A DNA stretch of 64,000 nt from Opisthorchis felineus (taxonomy: Eukaryota; Platyhelminthes; Trematoda; Opisthorchiida; Opisthorchiidae). The DNA lies in NCBI GenBank assembly GCA_004794785.1, contig SJOL01010112.1:1282347-1346346 (forward strand), read 5' to 3'. Numbering within the stretch: the stretch's first letter is position 1; every line of letters starts with the position of its first letter. The notes under the pieces were generated by a model. The model had not been told where the DNA came from and did not search any database. It was given only the letters and a program-made list of their open reading frames with translations. Shown here in pieces: positions 35,040 to 46,520 of the stretch. The translations under genes and the position numbers were made by a program.

Positions 35040-37030
35040 TCGAGTGGCGGGATACCCATCCAGAGAGGCAGCAGTTGTCAATTCGACTGACTTTACCTGT
35101 TAGTGCTCTCACACTTCATTCCCAGGTCCACCGATTTATCCCTCCCAATCAACACACGGCTGAGTAAACTGAGCTATATAGGACTATGCCACTTAATCAC
35201 ACTTACTGCACCAAAACGTTATCTGGAGTTTACAAAACTCCCACCACAAACGTTCATCTAACCTTGAACTCCGAGTTTCTGAAGAATCAGATCGAATTTT
35301 CGGCGTAGCTGTTGTACCCCATGGCAAATATTCACAAGAAAAGTTCTAGCAGTCGACCGCTGACAAGCGTCACACTGAGGTTTCAGGTCCTACAGGTTCA
35401 TATTTAGATGAGTACAGCACCGCAACAGACATTTTGCGCCACACAACTGAGTGAATTCCACATAGATGGCGCGATCATACATTTTGAAATAATTGCACTC
35501 AACCAGGACACGTACATTCCTGATTTGCTCAGCCTAATACTGTATACACTGAGCAGCTCTGTGTTATCCATGTGTGACACAAGCCAAACCTGCAGCAGCA
35601 TCAAATGGAGCTGCGCTAAGCAGGCTACGTCTGCATGCCTGGATGCGACGCCGAACAACCTAGGCAATGAACTGTTTGAGTGTAACAAGCGATGAGGAGA
35701 CTGTCGTGCCGCGTGCTTTGAGTGGCTGAATAACAATTGGTCACGTAAATACTGACCAAAAGTTAAATTGAAACCCATAACAACGATTAATCAGAGGGTA
35801 ATGGACTAGCTATTACACAATGGACAGCAAACTCTTGAAGTTTGGGATCCAGTTTTCAGAATACAAGCTGCTCAGTATAGGGTGTCTCGGTCTACTTAGT
35901 ATGTAAACGGATTCACCTCTGTTAAAACTTCAGGCGTCGGACAAGGGATGAATGGAACCTCTCGCTCTCTAAAATAAATCTACATTTAAAGGTTGGCCAA
36001 TACGAAACTTCCAGTAATCTACACGATGTGTCCAACGGGCTGCATATGGTGTGATAAAGTAAAACTTGACTCCGAAATACTCAGCAGCGCCGGCACAAAA
36101 GTTCAGGCCACAAAAGTTCAGTTCACGAGTGGAACTGAACTCCCGTTGCACAAATCGAACCGATTTTGCAACAGTTCCACAGTGTAAGAGCAATTTAATT
36201 TTCACCGTTATCTTTGCTCAATTAGACTTTCTCATGATTTCCAGGTATACCTTCAATCACTTGAAACAAGCCGAAAACCTAAGCTCGATATAGAAATTTC
36301 AGAGCTATCTGGGGTGAAGTGCGGAAGCTAGGGCAAGGATGGAAATTTTCAAACAGTTCACCGAGCAGAATCAGCATCAAAAGTTGTTTTGGATATAAGA
36401 GGGTATTCGTGAACAACTAGAAAGCAAACAAACCCAATGTGCAGACAGGTTGGAAATGGTGACGACATCGGGTCTCTTTGACCTCAGTGAGTACGCTGGA
36501 CACAATTATCGCTAAACTTACTGATATCAGAGAGAAGGAACTTGGCAACCACCTCAGTATTGTGACACCTTGCACGAAGTTTCTGACAAATCCAGAATGG
36601 TGCGTGAGTAATTTTTTTGTTGACGCTTGATACCAGGGTTTGGATGCCTTACCACTAGGGCCCAGATTTTGTTGTGGTCATCTCGAGCATGAAGTCAAAT
36701 TTGAGAGTCTATGTGATCAGCCATCGGTGGATAAACCCGATCAGACTGATAAGATGAATAAATTCCCCTCATACGAATCCAAATTTGGGAAAATAGAATC
36801 CGAGAAGTGCAAGATTCATTTGACTGAGAAAACACTGTCCAAAGTGTTTCGAAGTCTTTTTGCAATGAGTCACACCTGCTGTCTGCATAACATTACTTAT
36901 GACGTTGATGGAAACTCTTCGACTTCTCCTTACCGGTTTTGTCCATATCCGGTCTCATCAGGCAGGCGTAGCACCCCAGTTTCCATCAGCCTCATTTTCC
37001 AGTTGGACACCAAATTACTCAAGCGGTGGA
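35040..37030 (+). repeat. Segmental duplication block A, copy 2 (A')
   Basis: Starts with a segment shared with 57590-57740 (35060-35190). From about 35210 it follows block A copy 1 from about 3090 (3260-3577 with 35408-35695, 3700-3900 with 35820-36000, and 4870 with 36660). The part of block A corresponding to 2200-3080 is missing. Homology breaks where a minus-oriented hammerhead-like repeat begins (36895), then resumes at 39880. Confidence 0.7.
35408..35695 (+). other. Triplicated ORF-bearing segment, copy 2
   Basis: This 95-codon frame is alignable over most of its length with 3260-3577 and 59571-59885 (shared ATQLSEF or ATQLGEF, IHFE, SSIKW, ACLDATPNN). The minus strand is also open (35404-35778, 124 codons) and likewise parallels the minus frame of copy 1. 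No domain is recognised. Confidence 0.35.
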
Positions 37031-37160
37031 ATAATTTCATGTAGACAGTAAATTGGTGCTAACAGAAGACTCAACTGAACCCAGGCCTAATTCATCGCTT
37101 GTGATATCCTTCAACTGAATATGCCGCAGAAACACCGCCTCTCGTTTTATTTGGCGCGAC
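36895..37160 (-). repeat. Hammerhead-like repeat, minus orientation
   Basis: The minus strand has CTGATGA near 36972-36966, a 14-base segment with central CC/GG pairing, and AAAAC in place of GAAAC. Beyond it lie the family motifs TTCAGTTGAAGGATATCAC (inverse of about 37105-37123) and a CGAGAGGCGGTG stretch. The copy running off the window end at 63930-64000 resembles its first 75 bases. Confidence 0.6.
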
Positions 37161-39870
37161 ATTGAAAATACCAAATGAGAGTAGTCTCTTACCGAAAATC
37201 TCTCCAACTGACAGAATTCTACTCGGTTTCCGTGAAATTTGGCTTGAAATCGACACATTCTGGGCGACACTCTTGAAAACGAAGACTATCCTGGGTGTCC
37301 TCGGGGAGCCAATTCCCTCTCAACGAAAGAACTTTTTGGGTTTTACCACGTTAAGGCAACAACTAAGCATATGATTACCTGCGGAACATAAAAGTTTGTA
37401 ACCAACGCGGCAGAGTTTTCCAAACCTGGCTTTTAGCTACACGATTCTGAACATCTGCAGTAATTCCTCGAAGCTGAGCCTCCAACAGAGGGCGGGCACC
37501 AGCCTACAGAAGAGACGAGCAAAACAGATAAACCAAGGTAAATTCTGGTAGCCCACTGGAATGTGAAGGCTCACTAACGAGAACAGGAACCAAACATCAA
37601 AAAATCAACAAATATTTTCAGCTTATCCACACTTAGCGTAGAGTGTCCGACATCACCCCTGATGTTAGATATAATAGGTAGCCAGCGTAACCAGGACCGT
37701 GATAAAGTGTCTTTAAAATAATGATGCGAGTAGCAAAACTTTAGTAATCTCAAGGGATGATTCGACTAGTAGAGGCCACCCCCTTGGAGAACATATAAAG
37801 TCACTCTCTGAAAGGCACGATTTAGTGTGTGGTCCCTCAGAAGAAGGGCCACCCCCTCGAGGATTCCACTACTTTGTTCAACAATAGTATCTCGGGCGTT
37901 ACGTACACCGATTCGTGCTGGCTTCTTAGAAAGGACGTAAATAGCCACATCAGATAACACGTAGTACCGATATCGCATTTATACTTTGGGAGATACTGAC
38001 TCCATTCTAATGATTCCAAACTGAGGGTATGGAATTTCCTGTACTGTCACAGACATGGGAACACGTCAGAAAACATCCAGAAATTTGCATGTTGTGGGTT
38101 TATTACTCAAGGAAATTGTCAATATAAAGATGGAATTGGCGTACAAGATCACAGTACCTTCTCAAATGCGGGTGTGTCTATACACCAGCATACGTTCTTG
38201 GTGCATTCAAGGAAGTGAAAGGCCGTCTGTTGTCAGACAGCGGATACGTTCGTCAACTCACTTTTGACTGGTTTTCATCATATTGGGACACTGTGTAACT
38301 ATACAAGACTTATCACAGCCTACTTCCGGGCAGACGCCAGGGTGTGTTTTGATAACAGTACATTTCAGTTGGCAATTATTGGATCCAGGCAATCCCGGGT
38401 TGTTCATGTGCACTTCGGAACTACGATCCACAGGTCCACTGGAGTAGACAAAGTTGCATGTAAGCGGTGTCTTTTATGGTCGTGCAACAATGCTTTGCTT
38501 GAAGTTTTGGGCATGTTGATAAACAAAACTTAATGCCAGTTAACTACATAAATAGCAGTCTGTTGTCACTCTCCCAAGACGGACTACAAAATGGAGACCA
38601 CTTTACGCTAATCCCGTGAGATTAGTTTTGAAAGTAATAATCCCTGGAAAGCCACAGATTCATCCTCCAACGAAGATCACTCTCAATGGCGTCTAGATGC
38701 AAAACACCATCTCAACAAATGCAGGATGCGAAATTCGTGCACGGGGCTTTTGTGTTCCTACAAGGGCATTAGTAAAGTATTTTTCCGCATAACATCATTT
38801 CCGGCATTTGTACCACGTTTCATAAGATGCAGAAAGTTGACTGTAAAGACATGTTACTGAGTCCTCGGAGGGTCAAAGAACCTACCCCGGACTCTGTTGT
38901 GTGTTGTTGGTCTGACCAGCAGATAAGTAACTTTCATTACTGTTAATCTAATGGACTTTGGGATTTCTTCGGAGATATTGTCACTTACGCTGCGAGGCCC
39001 AGAATCCCTGTACAGCTGTTTTAGCCTTGTCGCAATTCATCAGCATCACACAACTCATGAATCTCACGAATCTCCAATTATTTGTTTAGTGCTTAGTTGG
39101 AACGCATCACGTACGGCGAGCAAGTGCATGTAGACCTCAAGATTGTAGTGCATCGTGTTGTTGCAACCTTTACTGTACTCCACATGTCACGGACGAAAGT
39201 GATAGCTATTTGACTGGGTCTCAAACAGCAAGGTACTTTCGAAGGGAAAACGTTGAATAAATTCGAATTCGGCTAGATTCAGTATCAGCTTGACTTGAAA
39301 GCAGAGGCCGAAATTACATCACAAAACGAGTTCTGGTAGAGATAAAAATTCATTCCAACTGGACGACAAAGTCCGGACTCGAGGATATCTACAGTTTTGG
39401 CAATTTGGAAAAAAATGAATTTTCCTAGTGATCTCGCTATTAGGTGAATCTAAGCAACACGCGGACGAATATATCTCAGTTCCGTTGAAATTGTGGTGGG
39501 AATCAAGGCGGTCTAGCTATAAATTTGGCAAATGATCTGGGTTAAGTTGGGTCATATTTCTAACCGGGGCTTGCCCAGTTACGGCAATATCGCTTGCTGT
39601 ATACTTAAGAAATGTAGCAGGGTCATGCATCACCATCGCTGAGGTGCACCAGTTAGCGGTGGCACAAATGCAGGCGGTACTATACTCCAATGGGAGAATC
39701 CTAGTATACGAAAACTTCAGTTGAGTAGCTCCCAATGTAAGTAGCTTCCCATGTTCTGTTCACAAATTCCCTTATGGTCATTTACCCCTACTGAGTCATT
39801 AGCCAACCTCGTCCATTTTAAGTAGCCTCACTTTGAAGAGCCAACCCAGCGTAATTTCCAAATTGCGGTA
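37160..39870. other. No gene or recognised repeat seen
   Basis: Short frames only (for example 38055-38267, 38264-38533, 39517-39735 minus). No domain, no paralogue elsewhere in the window that I can support, and no tandem repeat. In the block order this interval replaces the part of A corresponding to about 5000-6000. Confidence 0.45.
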
Positions 39871-39879
39871 GAACCTCCT

Positions 39880-41020
39880 TCAAGAACTTACTACTGATTA
39901 TGCTAAGAGACCACGCACAAACTTCGATGAATCCTGCCCCAGAAAATTAAACCAGACTGTCGTTTGATGATGTCACATCATAAACACGACTGTCAACATC
40001 CATCAAGCTTTTCAAATGGTTGTGTAGACTTATCACGACTTTGAACAACTCTGAGATAGATTTCTTCACAGGACAAAAGGCCTACTGAAAGTACACACAA
40101 GCTTGAAGCAAAACGAATGAACCAGTTAGCATATATAATGGGGTGTCTTAAATGGGTTTTACTAACTTATACCATGGGCCATACGGATGGCATGTATAAG
40201 GGGTGTATTTGTCCTTGTGTGATGCAGATTTATAAGGGTTGCTAGTATATACCAGATGTTATGCAGAAGGGTCGTAATAGTAATGTACTAGCTACAGTGT
40301 ATAAATATTTGCTCCTACAAAGAGTGGAGTATGTACCCCGTCAGAAAGTACCACAACCTTAATTGTAACCTTAATTGGAACGTTCTCCATGAGCGGCGTT
40401 TTCATGAAAGAATTGATTATTTTTAGCCGCATGAGTGTTGCTTGATGTTCGGGCAAAAATAATCCTGACAGAGACTCGGAAACGATACCAGTCTGATGAG
40501 CCTGAAAAGATCAAGACAGGTCGTGGTCTATCGAGGATTTTTCAGCGGCATTAGGGGTAGTATGTTCCGACTAGACAATACGTTGGTACGTCGAATATTG
40601 TATCAACTGAAACATCAGTTGAGCAATATGAAGCACACTCAGTTGAAGAATATCACTGGCGGGGAATTCCGTAGGGGTTCAGCATAATCCCCGCTACTAC
40701 CACACTGAGTCGTGTTTCTTTTCTATGCTTTCAATATATCCTCATAAACCACAAGAACAGCAAAGAATTTTTGATGCACTAATTTATTACCCGTCGGACT
40801 TTTTTTCTAGTGAGAAGCAGCCACTGGTTTTGTTGCCAATTAGGAAAGCCACATATATACGCTCATTAGTTATCTGCTAAGTTAGCGGTGCAGATACTAT
40901 CCAACTCGGTAAATTGTCTATGGGAATCTTAACAAAGAAGAGTAAATCACATTCCGAGAAATGTTTTTTTATCATTATGGTAAGGTGGACAACATCAAAA
41001 AATCCAGGTTGCTACTTGTG
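39880..41020 (+). repeat. End of A' and block B copy 3 (B'')
   Basis: 39960-40080 matches 6090-6200, and 40300-41020 matches blocks B and B'. A plus-oriented hammerhead-like repeat sits at 40440-40690, with CTGATGA intact (40493-40499) but the second box changed to AAGAC. Block C' follows directly. The interval corresponding to 7140-7590 of copy 1, including its SINE, is absent. Confidence 0.7.
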
Positions 41021-41964
41021 TGAAGGGCGATACGAACTGATCACTGGCCTGGTTATTACTGTATGTTTATTCAGCACAGCCTAGAATTTCCTCATTGGAC
41101 GTGGAAAAACCAACATTACGCTTCGGCACAGACATCAGCTGGTGGACACGCATAAGCAAGTTGAAACTAACAAGCACGTGGTCTGCACGGCTTAGGCAAG
41201 GGGTTCAATACTTCATTGGAAGTACATAGTGAGTTGTGTAATTCGGGACTAGACCACAAAAATAGTAAAATTGAGTTGAACTGGCTCACTAAATTCATAT
41301 CACATTTCGACGGATCCGTCCAACCTCGCGGTGTAAAGCCAATCTCTAGACTAACAGTGGTTATCATAAGCCAAAACCCGAACACCAACAAGTCAGCCAT
41401 TTTAGTCAGTTTAAGGAAGTGCACACACTGAGGGCAAATGAACTCCCCGACAGATGTGCATCGAAGTTTATATGAGATTTTAGCTTTCCGTAAGAAGCAT
41501 TTTGTTGCTGATGTGTGAAGGCGCATCCAAGAGGCACTTGCTGAAAAGAACGAATGGAACCAGGTAGTGGAGATTTAGAGAAGTCTGGAAAATGGTCGTC
41601 AGATTTATTTCCAGGAAAAATTCTGTCATTAGCACAAAGGATCAAATGACCAATGGACCAAGGGACTAGGTTTCAAGAGTAATCGTGTTTTAGGGCAAAC
41701 CAAGAAGCAATGAGAAAAATCCCTTTCTGATTGCGGGCCAAGTGTGACAGCTTGATCTGCGTTTGGTAATGTGTCTGAGTCTAAATATCGCCTATGTCAG
41801 ATCTGTTCAAATGTTCACACCGGTCGATAGGATCCACACACCCAGTCGCCGTGTTGCTTGTTAATATGACCCCCGACGTATCGAATTGACTTTGGCCGTC
41901 TAGTGTCGCACGACACTAATCGATCCTTAGATACTTTTGTATTTCGTCAAAATCGGGTTGATCG

Positions 41965-42520
41965 TCCGTATCAGAAGACCGTTTATCGCAGTGCCTTCCC
42001 TATTTTAGCTTCTTTGATAGCAGATTAATCCCAATGTATTGCCAGTTCGGGGTACATCGTTACCAATTTCGTAAGCAGACTATCATACTGGGATTGTGTT
42101 AGGAGTCGGATAAGAGATTGTGTTTTTTAGTATTTGTGGAGGTTGCTGGACGAACTCGAACCTGGCTTGCAACATTTATCTCCCGAGCAGTCGTTGTGAG
42201 CGTCGTTTGTGAGGTTTGTTGGTCGATGTTAATGAGTTGGAAGTACAGCCACAGTGAGTGTCCTCTTCAGATCCAAGCCGCTTTCGATAAAGACTATTTT
42301 ACTGACAGTATCATGTCGACAAGTCTCAGCCCGGTTTATTTGAAACTGCTCACCACATGTTCGCGAAGTATATGCCTGAACAACTGTGTTGCTTTTACCA
42401 TAGGTCTCTATGACAAGGTCATACTTCCCGCCTCAAGACTTCCACACTTTCTAAACGTAGCCCATGGTCAAAATCCCGTACTTTTCTCCATCATCGAGTC
42501 TTTGAAAAGTGTCTGATTTT
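41965..42520 (+). repeat. Duplicated segment D, copy 2
   Basis: Partner of 33330-33980. Shared motifs on the plus strand include CGTAAGCAGA, ATCTCCCGAG, the CGCGAAGTATATGC stretch and GGTCTCTA. Lies in a part of C' with no counterpart in C copy 1. Confidence 0.6.
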
Positions 42521-43189
42521 CCTCTGCACTTTATCGTCCCTTGTCTGTCTTTCCTCCGTGTCCATCGGTTCCATTTTTTTGTTGGTTGCCATAGATAAAA
42601 CCAAAGTGCATTGGTTTTACGCAATCTGCCTCTATTCCCTCCCACGTGGAGGCTATCGATCAGTTCTGCCAGCATTGGTTGTAATTCTACCTCATTTCCA
42701 GATGATTAAGGCAATATTTTCGTTTCGTATGGAACAGTTGTTGTACCGAAACTTTTCCCACTGGGTTTTGATACCGAGAAGAATACCCATCTTAACTGTC
42801 GCCCAATCAAATTCAGTGGTTATGCATCTAATCAAACTGTGTTTGAGACCTCAGTGTGTGTTGCCTTTCGGTCGGTCACTGCTGTACACAACGCCCTAGC
42901 TAAACTTTGCATCACTGCAATGCGTTGCTATACACGATCTTGGAATGGGCTGATGAGTATTTGAAGAAATCACCCAGACCTACTGGTGCCCGAAAAATAC
43001 GAGCGTTTAATTTCCAAACCCTCGTGTCTTGCAGTCCCGGAAGGGTGGCTGGTCTGATGTGGACTACAACTCTGCGCTAAACGAGATGCAAGGAATGCAC
43101 TTGCTCAACTACTCGTTATTGTGTCCGGTTGCAACAAAATAAAATGATCTGGAATCTAGAGGATTTCGGAGGCCTACACTACGGACGTA

Positions 43190-43440
43190 ACACACTACTC
43201 TTGATGTTGCTAAAAATCCCTAAAATACCCATGACCGATTTTCCGTTCTTGGGGCTCATCAGAGAAGCACAGTCCCCGAGTTTCCCTCAAACTCATGCTC
43301 TGCTTGATGCCAAATTGCATGGAGTTCGACAAATGCACTCATTTACATGCATTTACATAAATGGCGAAGAGTTTTCAGTAACCTTGTGATTCATCTGGGA
43401 TTCAGGTGATTCACCTGTGAAAACCAAACTGGTATGCAAC
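43190..43440 (-). repeat. Hammerhead-like repeat, minus orientation
   Basis: Paralogue of 8945-9180. The minus strand keeps CTGATGA followed by CCCCAAGAACGGAAAATCGG, so a GAAA box is present but shifted by a two-base deletion relative to the family. The inverse of the ACTCGGGGACTG leader is also seen (CAGTCCCCGAGT near 43271). Confidence 0.6.
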
Positions 43441-44529
43441 TAGATGTATTTGTCGAATTTACTCCTCATCCCACTTGTTGTTTTGTTGAGAAAAGTGTTT
43501 GTACTGGCAACGTTGTCTTCCAGTGACAACCATTGATGAACCAGGCCTCAGTACATTGAGTTTTCGTCAAAATTCACGGGGACTTCCTCCATCTCCAGGA
43601 TTCGTAACAGTTACTCAACCACACTCCATAAGGAAAACGCTTAATAATTACCGTTGAAGTTACGAAATGTCTATCCTGGTAGCTAAGAGGATAATGGGGA
43701 TTGAGATAAAATCCATCGGCTTGACCGTCTAATGAAAATTCCCACATGATATACCTGGTCTCTGTAAAGTTCAGCTGCATCATCATCTACAGGTCTCGGC
43801 TTTTGGTTAATTGGATATCTGCTTTCAAAAGAAGTGTATCAGTTCCGTCTACGGCTTTGAAGGGTATTCCAGTTACATTACGTGACAAAATATCAGTGAC
43901 AAATTTGGGGTCAAGTCGGGTATTTCAGTGCGGCTGTTGATCAGACACATTGTTGTGGGGCTATGAAATACTCCGAGGTATGATGTCGCTATTAGGACGC
44001 GGATTTACAGGCTTCATGTTATTTACCCGTGTTTGCAATGCAGGCAGCCTAGAATACGGTTTCCAACCGGATGCCGTGAGTCCGAATTCCGGCTGAGAAT
44101 GCAAGGAATTATGGGATACATAGTTTTTTTTCATGATTAAGTAGCGTGAATCCAAAATAATTCGGTCGGTCAACAATTTTTGAAGACTAGTTGTAGGTTG
44201 TTGCAGGGCTTGGAAAATTCAGGTTCACAGCACTATTGTTTGGAGAGTCCTCTTCTTATCCTGGTGCAATTATTTTGGTGAGATGTGGAGGAGTGTTCAC
44301 TGTAGAGTAATGTGAACGTGAATTTTACACGTCCCGCGACGACCTACAGCTAACCATAAATTGTCCAGCAGGCTTCAAGCGGCCTTGGCGACACCTGAAT
44401 AAGAATTATTGACAGATGGGTCAGTCGATGGACACAGCCAGGACAGTTACTGGGTCGTCGTTAAAAGTTGTCGGGCAAACCAATAACAATGTTCGGGCGT
44501 GAACACTCGCCTGTTCGAATGAAATAATT

Positions 44530-44680
44530 CAGGTGTGTTCAGAGGTGAGATGGTAACACACTTACTTCGCATGCCTGGATTTCATAATTCTGCACTGTCA
44601 AGTTTATGCATGGCTGATGAGCTCTAATGAGGGCGAAACTGGAGTCCAGTGCTTCCCCGTTTGTGGGGACTCACCAGATT
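44530..44680 (+). mobile_element. Sm-alpha-like SINE with hammerhead ribozyme core
   Basis: A tRNA-like leader (A-box-like GTGAGATGGTAACAC; B-box-like GGATTTCATAATTC) is followed by a hammerhead core. CTGATGA (44614-44620) and GAAA (44635-44638) flank a fully paired four-base stem II (44621-44624 with 44631-44634, one G-U). Stem III is A44638-T44650 plus CTGG with CCAG around a three-base loop. The base expected at the cleavage position (44651) is G, which hammerheads do not tolerate well, and stem I pairs poorly, so this copy is probably inactive. tRNA-derived SINEs with a hammerhead just 3' of the B box are known from schistosomes (Sm-alpha). The insertion lies in C' only. Confidence 0.7.
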
Positions 44681-46429
44681 AACCACACGAGGGTGGCAGG
44701 TGAACTATTTATACTGGAGTGTTCGTAATATTAAATATCTTTGTGTGTTTGGTGAAGAACCAGGGGTTTACAAGAAGCCGAACGCGGTGTTGGATGCACG
44801 CTTTTATTGCACATGTTAACCCAAAAGAGGAAGAAACTAATCTGAAGGACGTAGTCACAGAGACATTTTCTGCGTCCTATAATTTTCGCTGTATTCGTTA
44901 GCCCACCGAGGATGAGTTGTTTAGGAATGATATTTTTGTGTTGCGCTATCTAGTCCGTCTCGCCAATCGCAAATTCACTGGTTTTGGGCTAGGTTCGTTT
45001 ATTTTGGGAGTAAATGAACTAATTTTCGTATATTCTGGCCAGGCGCTTAAGGAGGGATATTTGGATATTTTCGCAAATTCATCATTAATGACTTTCCAGG
45101 ACGTGCACAAATGCCACGATGGCTAATGACGCACGCCTCATTTCACGGTAAACAGAGCAAAGATGCGACCACTTGTTGTGGTGAGATTCCGCGTACGAAT
45201 TCCGAGAATTTTGAGATTATCCGCATCACAATAATATAGTGTGTATATTTAGGAAAAATATGTCCGAGTGCCACTGTTTGTTTATCTCATCCGGACCAGT
45301 GAGTGATTCTAACCTTATTACTTCACACTAAAACTTCGACGTTTTTTCACCGTGTTCGTTTGCTTTCTCCTGTTCTAATTCGGTTTCAAGCCGCGTCATG
45401 GAAAATCTCCTCAAGAAGCAGTGAGAAACTGCTCAGCTCGTTTCTCCACCAGGATTCACGGCAGATCTTCAGTCGTCGCATTTTGACATTGAGGCAGACT
45501 TCACTCGCACTCAGTTTGAACAACAGGTCTCTCGTTTGCGTAGGTAGGCTCGTTTGGCCTAGTTTGAGTGATTGTTTTATTTTGACTATTCGGAAACTAC
45601 GAGAAGATTCCGTCTTGTTTTAAGATCATTGACTTACAGGTTTCGCCTGCAGCATAAATCCAAGCCTGTGAAATGGCGAATTCGCACTGCCCAGCGGATT
45701 TCCAAACCAGTGTGTAGGCTCTATCAAATTAAAACCGGAAAATCAGCTTTCTCCCATCAATCAAACCATTAATCGGATTGCAGCCTGGTGGGTCATTCAA
45801 AGTGGTTGTGATTAGACAGACTACATATGCGGCAATTCTATCGTTCACATTCACATTCTCCCCGATAGCCTCTAACTGGTTGTCGACCTTTCGATACTCA
45901 CTAGATTTTCGGTGACGAGGGTGAAACCGCAAGGTTTCGAAACATTTCAGATGCACCTATAGATCTTCACTTACACGAATACGGCCGGTGCACGTGGTTG
46001 CAATGACGAATGTCAATCGGGCAATTACGATGGATAACAAAAATCTGAATAGATGGAGAAATCCACAACCAGTGGTGAAGTTCACTCATTTGCAACGTAA
46101 CACCATGTTCACGGCAGACTCAAAAGAATTACAGCTGAATTGCTCTTCAACTGTATATTGTGCACACATCACCTCACAAGCTCACTACCAATGGTGGACC
46201 ATCGAAATATATTTTGAAGCTTATAATTAGTATGTTACGCACGGAAACTTTGCGATATACCGAATGTCACACCAACTATACGATGGGGGTAAGTTGTGGC
46301 CCACACAATCGAGGAGTGTAATGAATGATGGATTTAGATGGAATCCAGATGAGTCTCCTATCAACACCGAGTCAAGATACAAGTGTGTTGTATTCGCCAT
46401 TTGTGTACATTTTAATGCTAAAACATACC

Positions 46430-46520
46430 ACACGGTTGATGGAATCTGGAGGACTGCGCCCACCTGATGTGCTGGGCGAAGGGCGGAACTGGCAGTCGAA
46501 TGAATCTTAGCAATCGTATA
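46430..46520 (+). repeat. Partial hammerhead-like repeat
   Basis: Paralogue of 10140-10260. The boxes read CTGATGT and GGAAC, so both are mutated relative to the family. Confidence 0.55.

Noticed and set aside
41911..41926. Near-perfect inverted repeat AGTGTCG-CA-CGACACT
   Set aside because: Seven paired bases with a two-base gap occur by chance in 64 kb. No adjacent promoter or terminator context.
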